Positions 8,703 to 17,221 are shown, numbered from the stretch's first letter. The stretch is DNA of 64,000 bases from Akkermansia muciniphila (GCA_943331105.2 CALQKH020000007.1:1-64000), one strand, 5' to 3'. A program made the numbers and translations. The notes: generated by a model not told the origin, from the letters alone.

Positions 8703-9506
8703 TCAGTCAAGGTGCACCTTGCCGTACCAAGCCCGTGTGGTGCTGCGGGTGTTGTCGGTGTCGGTCATCAGGCCCACCCCCAACAGGGCGCCGGGGGCTT
8801 CGCCAAAGGCTTTTTCGAAATCAGCCCGAATGCTCCGGGTGTAGCTCAACCAGGTGCCCACACGGCCGGGGCCAGACTCCACTGCCAGTTTGCGGATGCG
8901 GTCGGTGCGGGGGTTGACGATCACCGACTCGGGCGGGCACTGGTTGCACCACACGTACATCAGGGTGGCATAGGGCATGGGCTCACCGGTCAGGCTGTGG
9001 GTGAGTTCGCTCAGCATGGCGTTTTTGGGGCTGAACAGCTGGCGGTCGCCTTCGAACACCAAAATCAGGCGCACCGGCGAGTCTTCGGTGTCGCGTTGCT
9101 GCATGTCAGCCCCGGGAATCAGACGCTCCACCCGCCAATCAAACGTCAGGCGGCCCAATTGCTCAGGTGCGATGCGCAAACGCTGGCGCAGCATGCTGGC
9201 CGATGCCTCGGCCTGCGCTTGCAGGGCATAGCCTTGGGGTTGGCGCTCAAGTTTGTAGGCCGTGCGCAGCTTGCCCGGCAAAACCATTTTGTCCCATTGC
9301 GCGGTGTCTTTGGCGCTGAAATGCAAGGGCAGCTGCTGCAAAGGTGCGGGTTTAGGAGGGCTATCGGCCTGCGGGCTTTGGGGCATCCCCGAACAAGCGA
9401 CCAGACCCCAACACCAAGCCAACACCCACAAGCACCTGGCGAAGGTGGTCGAAGGCATTGCCGAGGGTTTCAGCGAATGGTGAGCCGCTTTGTAGCCGTT
9501 TATCAT
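8703..9506 (-). CDS. DUF3047-type lipoprotein
   Basis: Predicted lipoprotein of 267 aa (252 aa if it starts at 9458, MPSTTFARCLW). A hydrophobic segment ends in the lipobox LVAC, with Cys38 as the lipidated residue, then a proline-rich linker. The globular part shows the DUF3047 pattern (FDWRVERLIPGAD, DSPVRLILVFEGDR, YVWCNQCP, ADFEKAFGE). Biochemical role unknown. Neither start has a good ribosome site. It is divergent from the Bug receptor at 9537 and not obviously tied to the ABC operon. Confidence 0.75.
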   Translation of the reverse strand: MINGYKAAHHSLKPSAMPSTTFARCLWVLAWCWGLVACSGMPQSPQADSPPKPAPLQQLPLHFSAKDTAQWDKMVLPGKLRTAYKLERQPQGYALQAQAEASASMLRQRLRIAPEQLGRLTFDWRVERLIPGADMQQRDTEDSPVRLILVFEGDRQLFSPKNAMLSELTHSLTGEPMPYATLMYVWCNQCPPESVIVNPRTDRIRKLAVESGPGRVGTWLSYTRSIRADFEKAFGEAPGALLGVGLMTDTDNTRSTTRAWYGKVHLD

Positions 9507-9536
9507 GAGCCGATTTGATCTGACGAAAGTGACAAG

Positions 9537-10511
9537 ATGTTAAATCGCCGCCGCCTCGTACAAGCCGCCCTTTTGTCTGCAGGGGCATTGAACACCGCCT
9601 GGGCCCAAAGCAGTTTCCCCAGCAAACCTCTGCGCATTGTGGTGCCCTTTGGGGCAGGTGGCGTGGCCGACTTGACGGTGCGGGCCGTGGCCCAACAGCT
9701 TTCGGTCAACGTGGGTCAACCGGTGGTGATCGACAACCGACCTGGCGCGGGCGGCATCGTGGCGGCCGAGCAGGTGGCCCGTGCCGAGCCCGATGGCCAC
9801 ACTTTGTTGCTCATGTCCAACGGCACGGCCGTGAGTGCGGGCTTGTTCAAGGCCTTGCCCTTCAACCCCCGTACCGATTTTGCGCCTGTGTCTTTGCTCG
9901 GCCTGTTTGACATCGCCATCGTGGTGCCCGAGACATCGCCGCACAAGACCTTGGCTGACTTGGTCAGCTTTGGCCGCGCCAACCCGGGCAAGCTCAACAT
10001 GGGCACCATCAACATTGGCAGCACGCAGCACTTGGCGGGCGAGTTGTTTCGCACGCAGGCCAATTTGATTGCTCAGATCATTCCCTACAACGGCACACCC
10101 GCCGTCATCAACGCCTTGCGCGGTGGTCAGGTCGATGTGGCGGTTGAAATCTTGGGCCCGCTCAAACCCCAGATCAACGCCAAAGCCGTGCGCCTGCTGG
10201 GCGTGATGGGTGCCAAGCGCCCCAAGGACTTGCCACAAACCCCGGTGGTGCGCGAGTTGCCCGGCCTGAGCGATTTCAACGTGTCGTCATGGAACGCCTT
10301 GGCCGCCCCCGGCAAGACGCCCGCAGCCGTGGTCAGCCGCCTGAACGCCGAGTTGGTCAAGGTCTTGGCCATGCCCGACATGGTGCAGCGCCTGGCCGGC
10401 TTCAACGTTCAAGCCCAGTCCAGCACCCCCACCCAACTGGCCCAGTTGCTCGATGCCGACATCAAACGCTGGACCGATGTGATTCAAAAGGCGGGCATAC
10501 CGCAGCAGTGA
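9537..10511 (+). CDS. Bug/TctC-family periplasmic solute receptor (orphan)
   Basis: 324 aa with a signal peptide (cleavage near AWA-QS) and the Bug signature RIVVPFGAGGVADLTVRAVAQQL followed by VVIDNRPGAGGIVAAEQVARAEPDGHTLLL. This family binds carboxylates (tricarboxylates, aromatic or aliphatic acids) in the periplasm. No TctA/B genes adjoin it, so it must work with carriers encoded elsewhere or act as a sensor. This is common in Burkholderiales, where Bug genes far outnumber carriers. A weak 5-bp hairpin (10524-10546) lacking a T tract follows the stop. Confidence 0.88.
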   Translation: MLNRRRLVQAALLSAGALNTAWAQSSFPSKPLRIVVPFGAGGVADLTVRAVAQQLSVNVGQPVVIDNRPGAGGIVAAEQVARAEPDGHTLLLMSNGTAVSAGLFKALPFNPRTDFAPVSLLGLFDIAIVVPETSPHKTLADLVSFGRANPGKLNMGTINIGSTQHLAGELFRTQANLIAQIIPYNGTPAVINALRGGQVDVAVEILGPLKPQINAKAVRLLGVMGAKRPKDLPQTPVVRELPGLSDFNVSSWNALAAPGKTPAAVVSRLNAELVKVLAMPDMVQRLAGFNVQAQSSTPTQLAQLLDADIKRWTDVIQKAGIPQQ

Positions 10512-10634
10512 TCTGTTGGTGACGTAGCTCCCAATCTTTGGGCTACCGCCACCGCTTGTGCGAGCCACCTGTGACGTGCCAGAAGTTTTTGAACAGCACA
10601 GGTGCCTTAACCGTTGAATGATTGCTTGGAAATT

Positions 10635-10651
10635 ATTGCACTTAGTGCAAT
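10635..10651. promoter_or_regulatory. Probable operator of the toxin-antitoxin operon
   Basis: ATTGCAC-TTA-GTGCAAT is a perfect 7+3+7 palindrome ending nine bases before the ATG at 10661. Such palindromes before HigBA-type operons are typically bound by the XRE antitoxin for autorepression. Binding here by the 11046-11363 product is inferred. Confidence 0.65.
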
Positions 10652-10660
10652 GATTCGATC

Positions 10661-11046
10661 ATGTCTGAAATCGTGCAAGTCTTTGTTACCAAGCCTTCGC
10701 ACGCTGGATGCGAAAGAGCCAAGTCACCCATTTGGACATTTTGGGTGCTGCGGAAGAAATGGTGCAGGGTTTGATTGACGCCAATCTGGGCGGTCACTTG
10801 GTCAAAAAGCGAGTGGCACTGCGTGGCCGCGGTAAAAGCGCTGGGGCTCGGACAATTGTTGCAACCAAGTTCGAACAGCGTTGGATTTTTTTATTCGGTT
10901 TTGAAAAGAATGAACGATCCAACATCGATGCCAGCGAACTCAAAGTGTTGCAGGAATTGGCGGCTACGCTGCTGGACTTTGATCAACAAGCCATTGCCGT
11001 GGCCGTAGACGCCGGTCAGTTGTTTCAATTGCAAGGAGAAGAATAA
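10661..11046 (+). pseudogene. RelE/HigB-family toxin gene with an N-terminal frameshift
   Basis: From ATG 10661 the frame reads MSEIVQVFVTK and then goes wrong. The family-typical continuation FARWMRKSQVTHLD is in another frame, entered near 10691-10693. Adding one base there (AAGCC to AAGGCC) restores MSEIVQVFVTKAFARWMRK. The remainder is intact to a TAA at 11046 (ANLGGHLVKKRVALRGRGKSAGARTIV, RWIFLFGFEKNERSNI), the pattern of DUF1044/RelE mRNA interferases. An internal ATG at 10708 would give a 112-aa product lacking the first strand. Either the toxin is inactivated or there is a sequence error. The antitoxin follows with a 1-nt overlap. Confidence 0.75.
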
Positions 11047-11363
11047 TGTCGACCAAACGCAAAAGCAGAATTTTGTCGGAAGTCCATGAAACAGCGATGG
11101 GTCTTAACCGTGCTGGATTGATCAGCAAAAGACGCATGGCTGAATTTGATGCCCTGTGCAATCTGGAGGTCAAACCGATCTCCCCGGGTCAGATTCGTCA
11201 ATTGCGTGAAAAAGAGCATGTGAGTCAGGCCGTTTTTGCGGCCATTCTCAACACCAGCATTTCAACCATTCAGAAGTGGGAGTTGGGGGACAAAAAGCCC
11301 AGTGGCCCATCACTCAAGTTGCTTAGTTTGCTTGAAAGAAAAGGACTGGAAGCAGTCCTCTGA
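11046..11363 (+). CDS. XRE-family antitoxin (HigA-like)
   Basis: 105 aa. The C-terminal half is an XRE helix-turn-helix (IRQLREKEHVSQAVFAAILNTSISTIQKWELGDKKPSGPSLKLLSLL). The N-terminal arm (MSTKRKSRILSEVHETAMGLNRAG) resembles toxin-binding regions of HigA partners of DUF1044 toxins. The ATG overlaps the toxin stop by one base (TAATG), the toxin-first order usual for HigBA. It probably binds the palindrome at 10635-10651. It looks intact although the toxin is frameshifted. Confidence 0.85.
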   Translation: MSTKRKSRILSEVHETAMGLNRAGLISKRRMAEFDALCNLEVKPISPGQIRQLREKEHVSQAVFAAILNTSISTIQKWELGDKKPSGPSLKLLSLLERKGLEAVL

Positions 11364-11396
11364 AGCGCTCCCAACCAGTGGACCGAAGGCTCACCT

Positions 11397-12890
11397 TCAC
11401 GGACGTCGCATCAGGCGTTTCCATAAAGCGGTTTGACTCACGATGGTCAGTGTCAAGGCCAATAAAATGACCGTTGACAAGGGGGATGTGAAGAACTCGC
11501 CCAAAAATTGCCCCACTTGGCCTTCGGCCGAAATCATGGCCTGACGGTAGCTGCGGTCCATCAAGGGGCCCAAGATCATGCCCAGGATGATCGGGCCGAC
11601 TTGGTAGCCGTACATCTTGAGGAAGTAACCAAAGATACCGAAACCCAACATCCAATAGACATCGACCGGGTTGTTGTTGATGGCGTAAGCACCCACAGCC
11701 GACAAGATCAGAATCATCGGTAACAAAATCGGTTTGGGTGTTTCCACCAGTTTGGCAAACAGCTTGATGCCGGTCAGGCCAAAAAAGAGCAAGAAGAAAT
11801 TGGCCAACACCAGCGTGCCCACAATGAACCAAAACAGATGGGGCGTTTCGATCATCAACATCGGACCTGGTTTGAGGCCATGAATGTAGAGTGCGCCGAT
11901 GATCACGGCCGTCACAGCATCGCCTGGAATGCCCAGTGTCATCATCGGAATGTAGGCACCACCCACCGCCGCGTTGTTGGCCGATTCAGGTGCCACCAGC
12001 CCCTCGTGAGCGCCTTCACCAAAAGGGTGTGAGGGGTTTTTGACGGTTCGCTTGGCATGGTCATAGGCCATCAATGCTGCGATATCACCACCCGCACCCG
12101 GCAAAGCACCCACCACCACGCCAATGCCCGAGGTGCGCAGTGACAAAGGCAAGTACTTGCGAATCAGACCCCAAGAAGGAATGATCTTGCTGACGTTTTG
12201 CTTGACCGCTTTGAGTTTGAGTTCATGCAGTTGAACCAACACCTCGGCCACACCAAAAAAACCGATCATCGCAGCCACATAAGAAATACCAGCGGTCAAT
12301 TGCATGTTGCCAAACGTCATGCGCGGCTCGGCGGTCATCGGGTCCAGACCGACCATGCCAATGAGCACGCCCAACGCACCTGCAAAGATGCCCTTGGCCA
12401 ATGAGCCGCCCGACAAAGCGCCCACCAGCAAAATTCCCCAAATGGCCAGCATCAGGTAGTCGCGCGGAGCAAACATCAATGCAAAATCAGACAAGGCTGG
12501 CGCAGCGACCGCCAAGGCGGCAATGCCGACAAAACCGCCGATGACCGACATCACGGTGGTCAAGCCAATGGCTGCACCCGCCTCACCCCGCTTGGCCATG
12601 GGGTAGCCATCCAGCGTTGTGGCGACGGCTGCCGGTGCGCCTGGGATATTGAGCAAGATGGCGCTGCGCGAACCGCCATAAACGCCCCCCAGAAAAATGC
12701 CCGAGATCAGGGCCAAGGCATCGTTGACAGGCCATTTGAAGGTGAATGAAATCAGGATAGACACCGCCATGGTCACGGAAAGACCGGGAATGGCGCCAAT
12801 GTAAATGCCAGCAAAGGTGCCCGCCGCGATCAAGAAAACCAGATAGGGGCTGGTCCACGAAATCAAGAAAAATTCAAGCGCTTGCATCAT
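11397..12890 (-). CDS. tctA: Tripartite tricarboxylate transporter large membrane subunit TctA
   Basis: 497 aa, about 12 membrane helices. TctA hallmarks are GIYIGAIPGLSVTMAVSIL near the N-terminus, GGVYGGSRSAILLNIPGAPAAVATTLDGYPMAKRG, and the repeated motif GALPGAGGDIAALMAYDHAKR ... EGLVAPESANNAAVGGAYIPMMTLGIPGD. It forms the ion-coupled channel of a TTT carrier. The start at 12890 overlaps the tctB stop (ATGA). A longer frame upstream runs through tctB and is a shadow. Third gene of the tctC-tctB-tctA operon; substrate unknown. Confidence 0.92.
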   Translation of the reverse strand: MMQALEFFLISWTSPYLVFLIAAGTFAGIYIGAIPGLSVTMAVSILISFTFKWPVNDALALISGIFLGGVYGGSRSAILLNIPGAPAAVATTLDGYPMAKRGEAGAAIGLTTVMSVIGGFVGIAALAVAAPALSDFALMFAPRDYLMLAIWGILLVGALSGGSLAKGIFAGALGVLIGMVGLDPMTAEPRMTFGNMQLTAGISYVAAMIGFFGVAEVLVQLHELKLKAVKQNVSKIIPSWGLIRKYLPLSLRTSGIGVVVGALPGAGGDIAALMAYDHAKRTVKNPSHPFGEGAHEGLVAPESANNAAVGGAYIPMMTLGIPGDAVTAVIIGALYIHGLKPGPMLMIETPHLFWFIVGTLVLANFFLLFFGLTGIKLFAKLVETPKPILLPMILILSAVGAYAINNNPVDVYWMLGFGIFGYFLKMYGYQVGPIILGMILGPLMDRSYRQAMISAEGQVGQFLGEFFTSPLSTVILLALTLTIVSQTALWKRLMRRP

Positions 12891-13387
12891 GTCCACAACC
12901 CCGTCAACCAGGTGCCTTTGGGCAAGATGACAGAAAACACCGTCTGAAAAATCAGGTACACCACGGCCAACGAGACCGCGCTCAACAGCGCGTTGAAGAG
13001 CCAGCGCGTGCTGCCCAGCAATCGCATGGACAGCACCAAAAACAAATAGGCCGACAACACGAAGCCCAATTTGGACAACAGCAACATGAAGAGCACAACC
13101 GTTGTGGTGAACATGACCCACACCTGCGGGGTGATGCGCCGGATGAAATGGCTTGAAGGGCTTTCGCCATCATCCGGCGCGACCAGCGGGTGCTGGGCGA
13201 CACCAAACAAGGCGATCAGGGCCGTGATCACCATCACCAAGGCCGACATCATAGGAAAAACGCCGGCCGAGGTGATGGATTCAAAACCGGAGATGCCATA
13301 GGCCTGATGTAATAAATACAAACTGCCCAGCATCAGCAACAGTGTGAACGTCAACTCACCGGGCAAACGTGATTTCTTCTCAGGCAT
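12887..13387 (-). CDS. tctB: Tripartite tricarboxylate transporter small membrane subunit TctB
   Basis: About 166 aa with four hydrophobic helices (LTFTLLLMLGSLYLLHQAYG, VFPMMSALVMVITALIALFG, VMFTTTVVLFMLLLSKLGFVLSAYLFLVLSM, and a last helix), the TctB layout. I prefer the ATG at 13387 because GGAG lies six bases before it; the ATG at 13393 directly abuts GGAG. It lies between receptor and TctA genes and is coupled to tctA by an ATGA overlap. Confidence 0.85.
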   Translation of the reverse strand: MPEKKSRLPGELTFTLLLMLGSLYLLHQAYGISGFESITSAGVFPMMSALVMVITALIALFGVAQHPLVAPDDGESPSSHFIRRITPQVWVMFTTTVVLFMLLLSKLGFVLSAYLFLVLSMRLLGSTRWLFNALLSAVSLAVVYLIFQTVFSVILPKGTWLTGLWT

Positions 13388-13411
13388 GGTCATCTCCGCT
13401 GCAAGCCTGCA

Positions 13412-14401
13412 TCAGGGCTTGGCAATGCCCAGATCGGCGGGCGACTTCTTGGCGACACCAGCCTCTTGGAGTGTCCAGGCAGTGACCGACTGCCACTTTT
13501 TCAAGAAGGCATCGGCCTCGTTGCCCGATACGTTCATCATGACGTTGCCGCGGTCGGTCATCAGTTTGACGAACTGGGGGTTGCTGGCCGCGGTTTTGAA
13601 GGAAGCCGTCAGCTTGGCCTTGACGGCATCGGGCACATCCCGCTTGACGAACACGCCATAAAACGGACCCCAAGGCAAATACTTGCCAATGCCCGGCAGA
13701 TCAGCGGTCAAGGCCGGAATGCCCTCGTAAGGCCTGTCGCTCAGCACCGCCAAGGCCTTCACGCGTCCTGCCTTGATGTGCTCAGACGCAGCGCCCAAGC
13801 CCACGGGCATGAAGTCCACATGCCCGCCTTGCAAAGCTGTCAGGCCTGGGCCTTCGCCGTCAAAGGGCACGGCGGTCACAGGCATCTTGGTGAGGGTGCC
13901 AATCATGGAGCCCACGCTGTGCGGCAGTCCGCCGGGGCCGGTCGAGCCCATCTTGACTTTGCCGGGGTTGGCTTGGGCCTCGGCCAGCACGTCTTTGAAA
14001 GACTTCCAAGGCTTGTCCTTGTTGGCCACGATGACCACAATGCCACGGCCCAAAATGTTCACCGGATAAAACTTGGAATAGTCCAGTTCACCCAAGCCCA
14101 ACACACCGTGCAACTGTGGGTTTTCTGCCCCCATCAGCAAGGTATAACCGTCCGATGGCTGCTGGTTCACAAAATTGGTCGAGATGGCCCCTGCACCGCC
14201 TGACCTGTTTTGCATGATGATTTTTTTGCCCAAGGCTTCTTCGGCAAACGGGGCCACTGCGCGCGCCACCACATCGGTAGCGCCACCGGCGCCCCACATG
14301 ATCACACCCGACAACTCACGGTCCGGGAAGGCTTGGGCAGATGCCACACCGCTGGCCACCACCAAGGATGCCAGCGTCAAACTGCGGCGAACAAAATTCA
14401 T
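13412..14401 (-). CDS. tctC: Bug/TctC periplasmic receptor of the tctCBA operon
   Basis: 329 aa. Signal peptide MNFVRRSLTLASLVVASGVASA, then the Bug fold: GVIMWGAGGATDVVARAVAPFAEEALGKK, QNRSGGAGAISTNFVNQQPSDGYTLLM. The start at 14401 has AGGAG seven bases upstream. First gene of the minus-strand receptor-TctB-TctA operon. The tryptophan-containing segment MWGAGG replaces the more usual VPFAAGG, so the ligand pocket may differ from the other Bug proteins here. Confidence 0.88.
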   Translation of the reverse strand: MNFVRRSLTLASLVVASGVASAQAFPDRELSGVIMWGAGGATDVVARAVAPFAEEALGKKIIMQNRSGGAGAISTNFVNQQPSDGYTLLMGAENPQLHGVLGLGELDYSKFYPVNILGRGIVVIVANKDKPWKSFKDVLAEAQANPGKVKMGSTGPGGLPHSVGSMIGTLTKMPVTAVPFDGEGPGLTALQGGHVDFMPVGLGAASEHIKAGRVKALAVLSDRPYEGIPALTADLPGIGKYLPWGPFYGVFVKRDVPDAVKAKLTASFKTAASNPQFVKLMTDRGNVMMNVSGNEADAFLKKWQSVTAWTLQEAGVAKKSPADLGIAKP

Positions 14402-14459
14402 GAATATCTCCTGTGATGAATGGAAGGCAACGCCCAAAATGAGATGACGGCGTTGAACG

Positions 14460-14487
14460 ATCTTAGGGCCAGTCCAATGCCATACAA
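14460..14487 (-). promoter_or_regulatory. Candidate sigma-70 promoter of tctCBA
   Basis: On the minus strand TTGTAT (14487-14482) and TAAGAT (14465-14460) are separated by 16 bases, about 60 bases before the receptor ATG. It implies that tctCBA can be expressed independently of the genes upstream. Consensus match only. Confidence 0.35.
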
Positions 14488-14521
14488 GCCGCATCAGGGA
14501 AAGCCCCAATAAGCTTCGACC

Positions 14522-15400
14522 TCAAATTCCCCGCACCCAAGCAGGCAAGGGTGCCGCTTTGTGCAGCACGTCTTGATGCAACCAAGTGGCACTCTTGCGG
14601 GCGCGCTCGGCCACCGTGTCCAGCGGCAGTTGCTGGTAGTCGTCGTTGAACACTTCGAAGCTGTAATCGCCCCGGTAACCGATGCGGTCCAAGCGCAGCA
14701 CCAGATCGGCCAGCTGCTCGCTGTGCACGCCCTCACCTGGAAACACACGGAAAGTGCGTGCCGTGGTCATGCGTTCTTCAAAGGTCGGGGTTTCTTGCCA
14801 CATGAAGTCCGACAGCTGTACCAAAAAAATCTTGGACGGGTCCAGTTCTTCGATGGCGTCCAAGGAAGTCTTGGCCGCGAAGATGTGGAAGGCGTCGATG
14901 CCAATGCCCAGATTGGGGCAATCGGCGCGGCACACCACATCCCAGCTGGTGGTGAACTCGTTGACCGTGCGGCCCCAAGACAGGGCTTCGTAGGCGATCT
15001 GGATGCCCAGCGGCACGGCCAACATGGCGAGTTTTTTCAGGTCGGCGGCGATGGCGTCAAGGTCTTGTGTGGCGTGACGCGAAGTGGACGAACACACCAG
15101 CAAAACTTGGCTGCCAGTGGCGGCGCACATCTCGAGCATCGATTTGGCGATGTCGAGTTTGTAGCTGTGCAGGTGCCCTGACAGGCCTTCAAAATCGCGC
15201 AACACCTGAAAGCCTGTGGGCCGCATGCCGCTTTCGCGCACGGCCTCCACCGCAGCCTTCACGCCCCCAGGGTGAGTCACCAGATCGCGCGCCATCAGCA
15301 TCACCTGAGAAAAACCGACCGCCTTCATGGCGGCCAGCTTGGCCTCTAGCGTGCCTGCCATGGTGATGGTGTCCATGCCGTAGCCGTCAAGCATGTTCAT
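14522..15400 (-). CDS. Sugar-phosphate isomerase-like TIM barrel; likely 3-dehydroshikimate dehydratase domain (QuiC N-terminal type)
   Basis: 292 aa xylose-isomerase-like TIM barrel. Acidic and polar residues at barrel positions fit a divalent metal site: E138 (AYEALSWG), D169 and H172 (GIDAFHIF), Q195 (VQLSDF) and E249 (FEVFND). This order matches the metal site of QuiC-type 3-dehydroshikimate dehydratases, which make protocatechuate. The start at 15400 has GAGG six bases upstream; a GTG at 15412 overlapping the previous stop is an alternative. It follows an HPPD-like gene and a shikimate dehydrogenase gene. In QuiC the two domains are fused; here they are separate genes. Hydroxypyruvate isomerase-like activity is the main alternative. 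Confidence 0.72.
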   Translation of the reverse strand: MNMLDGYGMDTITMAGTLEAKLAAMKAVGFSQVMLMARDLVTHPGGVKAAVEAVRESGMRPTGFQVLRDFEGLSGHLHSYKLDIAKSMLEMCAATGSQVLLVCSSTSRHATQDLDAIAADLKKLAMLAVPLGIQIAYEALSWGRTVNEFTTSWDVVCRADCPNLGIGIDAFHIFAAKTSLDAIEELDPSKIFLVQLSDFMWQETPTFEERMTTARTFRVFPGEGVHSEQLADLVLRLDRIGYRGDYSFEVFNDDYQQLPLDTVAERARKSATWLHQDVLHKAAPLPAWVRGI

Positions 15401-15408
15401 GCGCGGCC

Positions 15409-16284
15409 TCACTGGTGAACCAGTTCAAAGGCCACCGAGCCCAGCGTGGCGCGGGTGAGCGCACCCCGGTCTTCAGGATGCAACCGGGTGGATTCGACAA
15501 ACTCCACCCCACGCGCCTTGAGCGCCGCCACGGCCTGGCCCACATCGGGCACGCCCAAGCCCATGCGCTGCAAAGATTCTGGGCTGTCATCGGCATCCAT
15601 CCAGGGCTCAGGCTCCACCAGTTGCCACAAGAAGCTGCCGCAGGGGCTTTTCATCAGCTTGCCCTTGGGCAAGATGCCAAAGCGCTCTTCGTCGGGAATG
15701 CTGTTGAAGTCGAACATGTGTTCGTAATAGGTCAGCCAGTCGGCGCTGCGGGCGGCACCGATGTACTGCACCACGCCAAAGTAGCGCATGCCTGCCAGCG
15801 CAGGCGGGTTCGGATCGACCGTGGGAATGGGCTTGAAGTCGATGTCGTAGATCGAGAACTCTTGCCAGCGGTCTACAAAGTAAAAGCGACTGCCACCCGG
15901 GCCATGGATGGCGGGGATGTGCAGTTCCATGGCCTGCGCGTGGCTGTCCACGGTCCAGGCACCCAGCTCAAGGCAGCGGGTGTGCGCCTTCAGAGCATCA
16001 TGCACGCGGAATGCCACCGCAGAGATCACGGGTTGGCCATCCACCGTGCCACTGACCCGCGCATCGTCGGGGCTGGCGTTGACCACCAGGTTCATGCTGC
16101 CCTGGCGGTACAGCGTCACCTCGCGAGAGCGGTGACGGGCCACCGGGCGAAAGCCCATGTTTTCGAGCACCTGACCCAAGGCCTGCGGGCGGCTGGTGGC
16201 GTATTCGATGAATTCAATGCCTGCGATGCCCAATCGGTTGGGCATTTCTGGGACGGCCTCGCGGTCCACTTTGTTCAAGCTCAT
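15409..16284 (-). CDS. 4-hydroxyphenylpyruvate dioxygenase-like VOC protein (QuiC C-terminal type), probably lacking metal ligands
   Basis: 291 aa with two vicinal-oxygen-chelate modules of the HPPD type (GIEFIEYATSRPQALGQVLENMGF; WLTYYEHMFDFNSIP; AALKARGVEFVES; VAFELVHQ). Aligning by eye to Pseudomonas HPPD, the two iron-ligand histidines fall on G170 and R240, with only the glutamate (E287) kept, so dioxygenase activity is unlikely. In QuiC proteins an HPPD-like domain is fused after the dehydratase barrel. Here it is a separate gene placed first and overlapping the barrel gene region closely. It probably partners the 14522-15400 product. Confidence 0.7.
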   Translation of the reverse strand: MSLNKVDREAVPEMPNRLGIAGIEFIEYATSRPQALGQVLENMGFRPVARHRSREVTLYRQGSMNLVVNASPDDARVSGTVDGQPVISAVAFRVHDALKAHTRCLELGAWTVDSHAQAMELHIPAIHGPGGSRFYFVDRWQEFSIYDIDFKPIPTVDPNPPALAGMRYFGVVQYIGAARSADWLTYYEHMFDFNSIPDEERFGILPKGKLMKSPCGSFLWQLVEPEPWMDADDSPESLQRMGLGVPDVGQAVAALKARGVEFVESTRLHPEDRGALTRATLGSVAFELVHQ

Positions 16285-16305
16285 CTCAAGGCTCCAGTGG
16301 GCTAT

Positions 16306-17139
16306 TCAATAACTCAATTGCGCCACACGGCGCAGCACTTCGGCAGTGGTCGTGGGCAGGCCAAAAAATTCCAGGTAGGCAGGGATTTGCTCGTACAACA
16401 TGTCAGTGCCCACCTGTGTGCGGCAGCCGCGCGCTTGGGCGGCCGCCAAAAATGCGGTGGTCTCGGCCTTCATCACCACCTCGCCCACAAAAGTCTCGGG
16501 CGACAGCCGCGAGACATCCAGGGGCAGCGGATCGCCTTCGTTCATGCCCAAGGGCGTGGCGTTGACGACCAGATCGTGCCCCGCTGGATCGTTCGACCCG
16601 GTGCGCACCTCAATATGGGGGTAGTTGTCTTGGAGTCGCTGGGCCAGTGCTTGGCTGCAAGCGCTGTGGACGTCAAACAAACCGATGGCCGCAACGCCCG
16701 CACCCGCGAGCGATGCCGCAATGGCAGAGCCCACACCGCCCGTGCCCACCACCAGTGCGCGTTTGGCGCTCAGGTCAAAGCCCTTGCGCTGGACGCCGCG
16801 CACAAAGCCTGCGCCGTCAAACATGTCGCCCACCAAGCGGCCATCGGCCAAGCGCTTGACCGCGTTGCAAGCCCCCGCCACCCGCACGGTGGCGGTGACT
16901 TCATCGATCAAACCCACGGTACTGACCTTGTGCGGCATGGTGATCAGCGCGCCCCGGATGTTCTCCAGCATGAACACCGACTTCAAGAGTGCGCCGTAGT
17001 TCTCTGGCTTGCAACCCATCGGCACCACCACGGCGTTGATGCCCGCCTCGTTGAAGTACGGGTTGTAAATCATCGGCGACTTGAAGGTGTGCGTGGGGTA
17101 GCCAATGTGGGCGATGAGTTCGGTATTGCCGTTGATCAT
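16306..17139 (-). CDS. Shikimate dehydrogenase family protein, probably catabolic and NAD-dependent
   Basis: 277 aa. The SDH catalytic pair is visible as K71 (MPHKVS) and D108 (FDGAGFVRG), with N92 in GACNAV and Q251 (MLYEQIPAYLEFF). The nucleotide loop is GTGGVGSAIA, and D156 (LFDVHSA) at the end of the second strand favours NAD over NADP, unlike biosynthetic AroE. Next to a QuiC-like pair and a TRAP transporter it should oxidise shikimate (or quinate) to 3-dehydroshikimate for use as carbon source. It is separated from the TRAP receptor gene by a terminator, so expression may be stepped down. Confidence 0.82.
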   Translation of the reverse strand: MINGNTELIAHIGYPTHTFKSPMIYNPYFNEAGINAVVVPMGCKPENYGALLKSVFMLENIRGALITMPHKVSTVGLIDEVTATVRVAGACNAVKRLADGRLVGDMFDGAGFVRGVQRKGFDLSAKRALVVGTGGVGSAIAASLAGAGVAAIGLFDVHSACSQALAQRLQDNYPHIEVRTGSNDPAGHDLVVNATPLGMNEGDPLPLDVSRLSPETFVGEVVMKAETTAFLAAAQARGCRTQVGTDMLYEQIPAYLEFFGLPTTTAEVLRRVAQLSY

Positions 17140-17178
17140 GTTGCAGGGTGAAGCCAGGTGGGCGAATGCCGTTCAGAG

Positions 17179-17213
17179 GAAAAAGCCATGGCCAGCTTGC
17201 GCTGGACCATGGC
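17179..17213 (-). terminator. Intrinsic terminator between the TRAP receptor and shikimate dehydrogenase genes
   Basis: GCCATGGCCAGC (17185-17196) and GCTGG-A-CCATGGC (17201-17213) form a 12-bp stem with one bulge and a TTGC loop. On the minus strand it is followed by TTTTT (17184-17180). It would stop most transcripts after dctP and let a fraction continue into the catabolic genes. Confidence 0.75.
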
Positions 17214-17221
17214 CTGCGCCA

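Noticed and set aside
10524-10546. GTAGC/GCTAC hairpin as terminator of the orphan Bug gene
   Set aside because: No T tract follows; mentioned in the gene entry only.
11342-11359. Hairpin AGGACTG/CAGTCCT at the end of the antitoxin gene
   Set aside because: Lies within coding sequence and has no T tract on either side.
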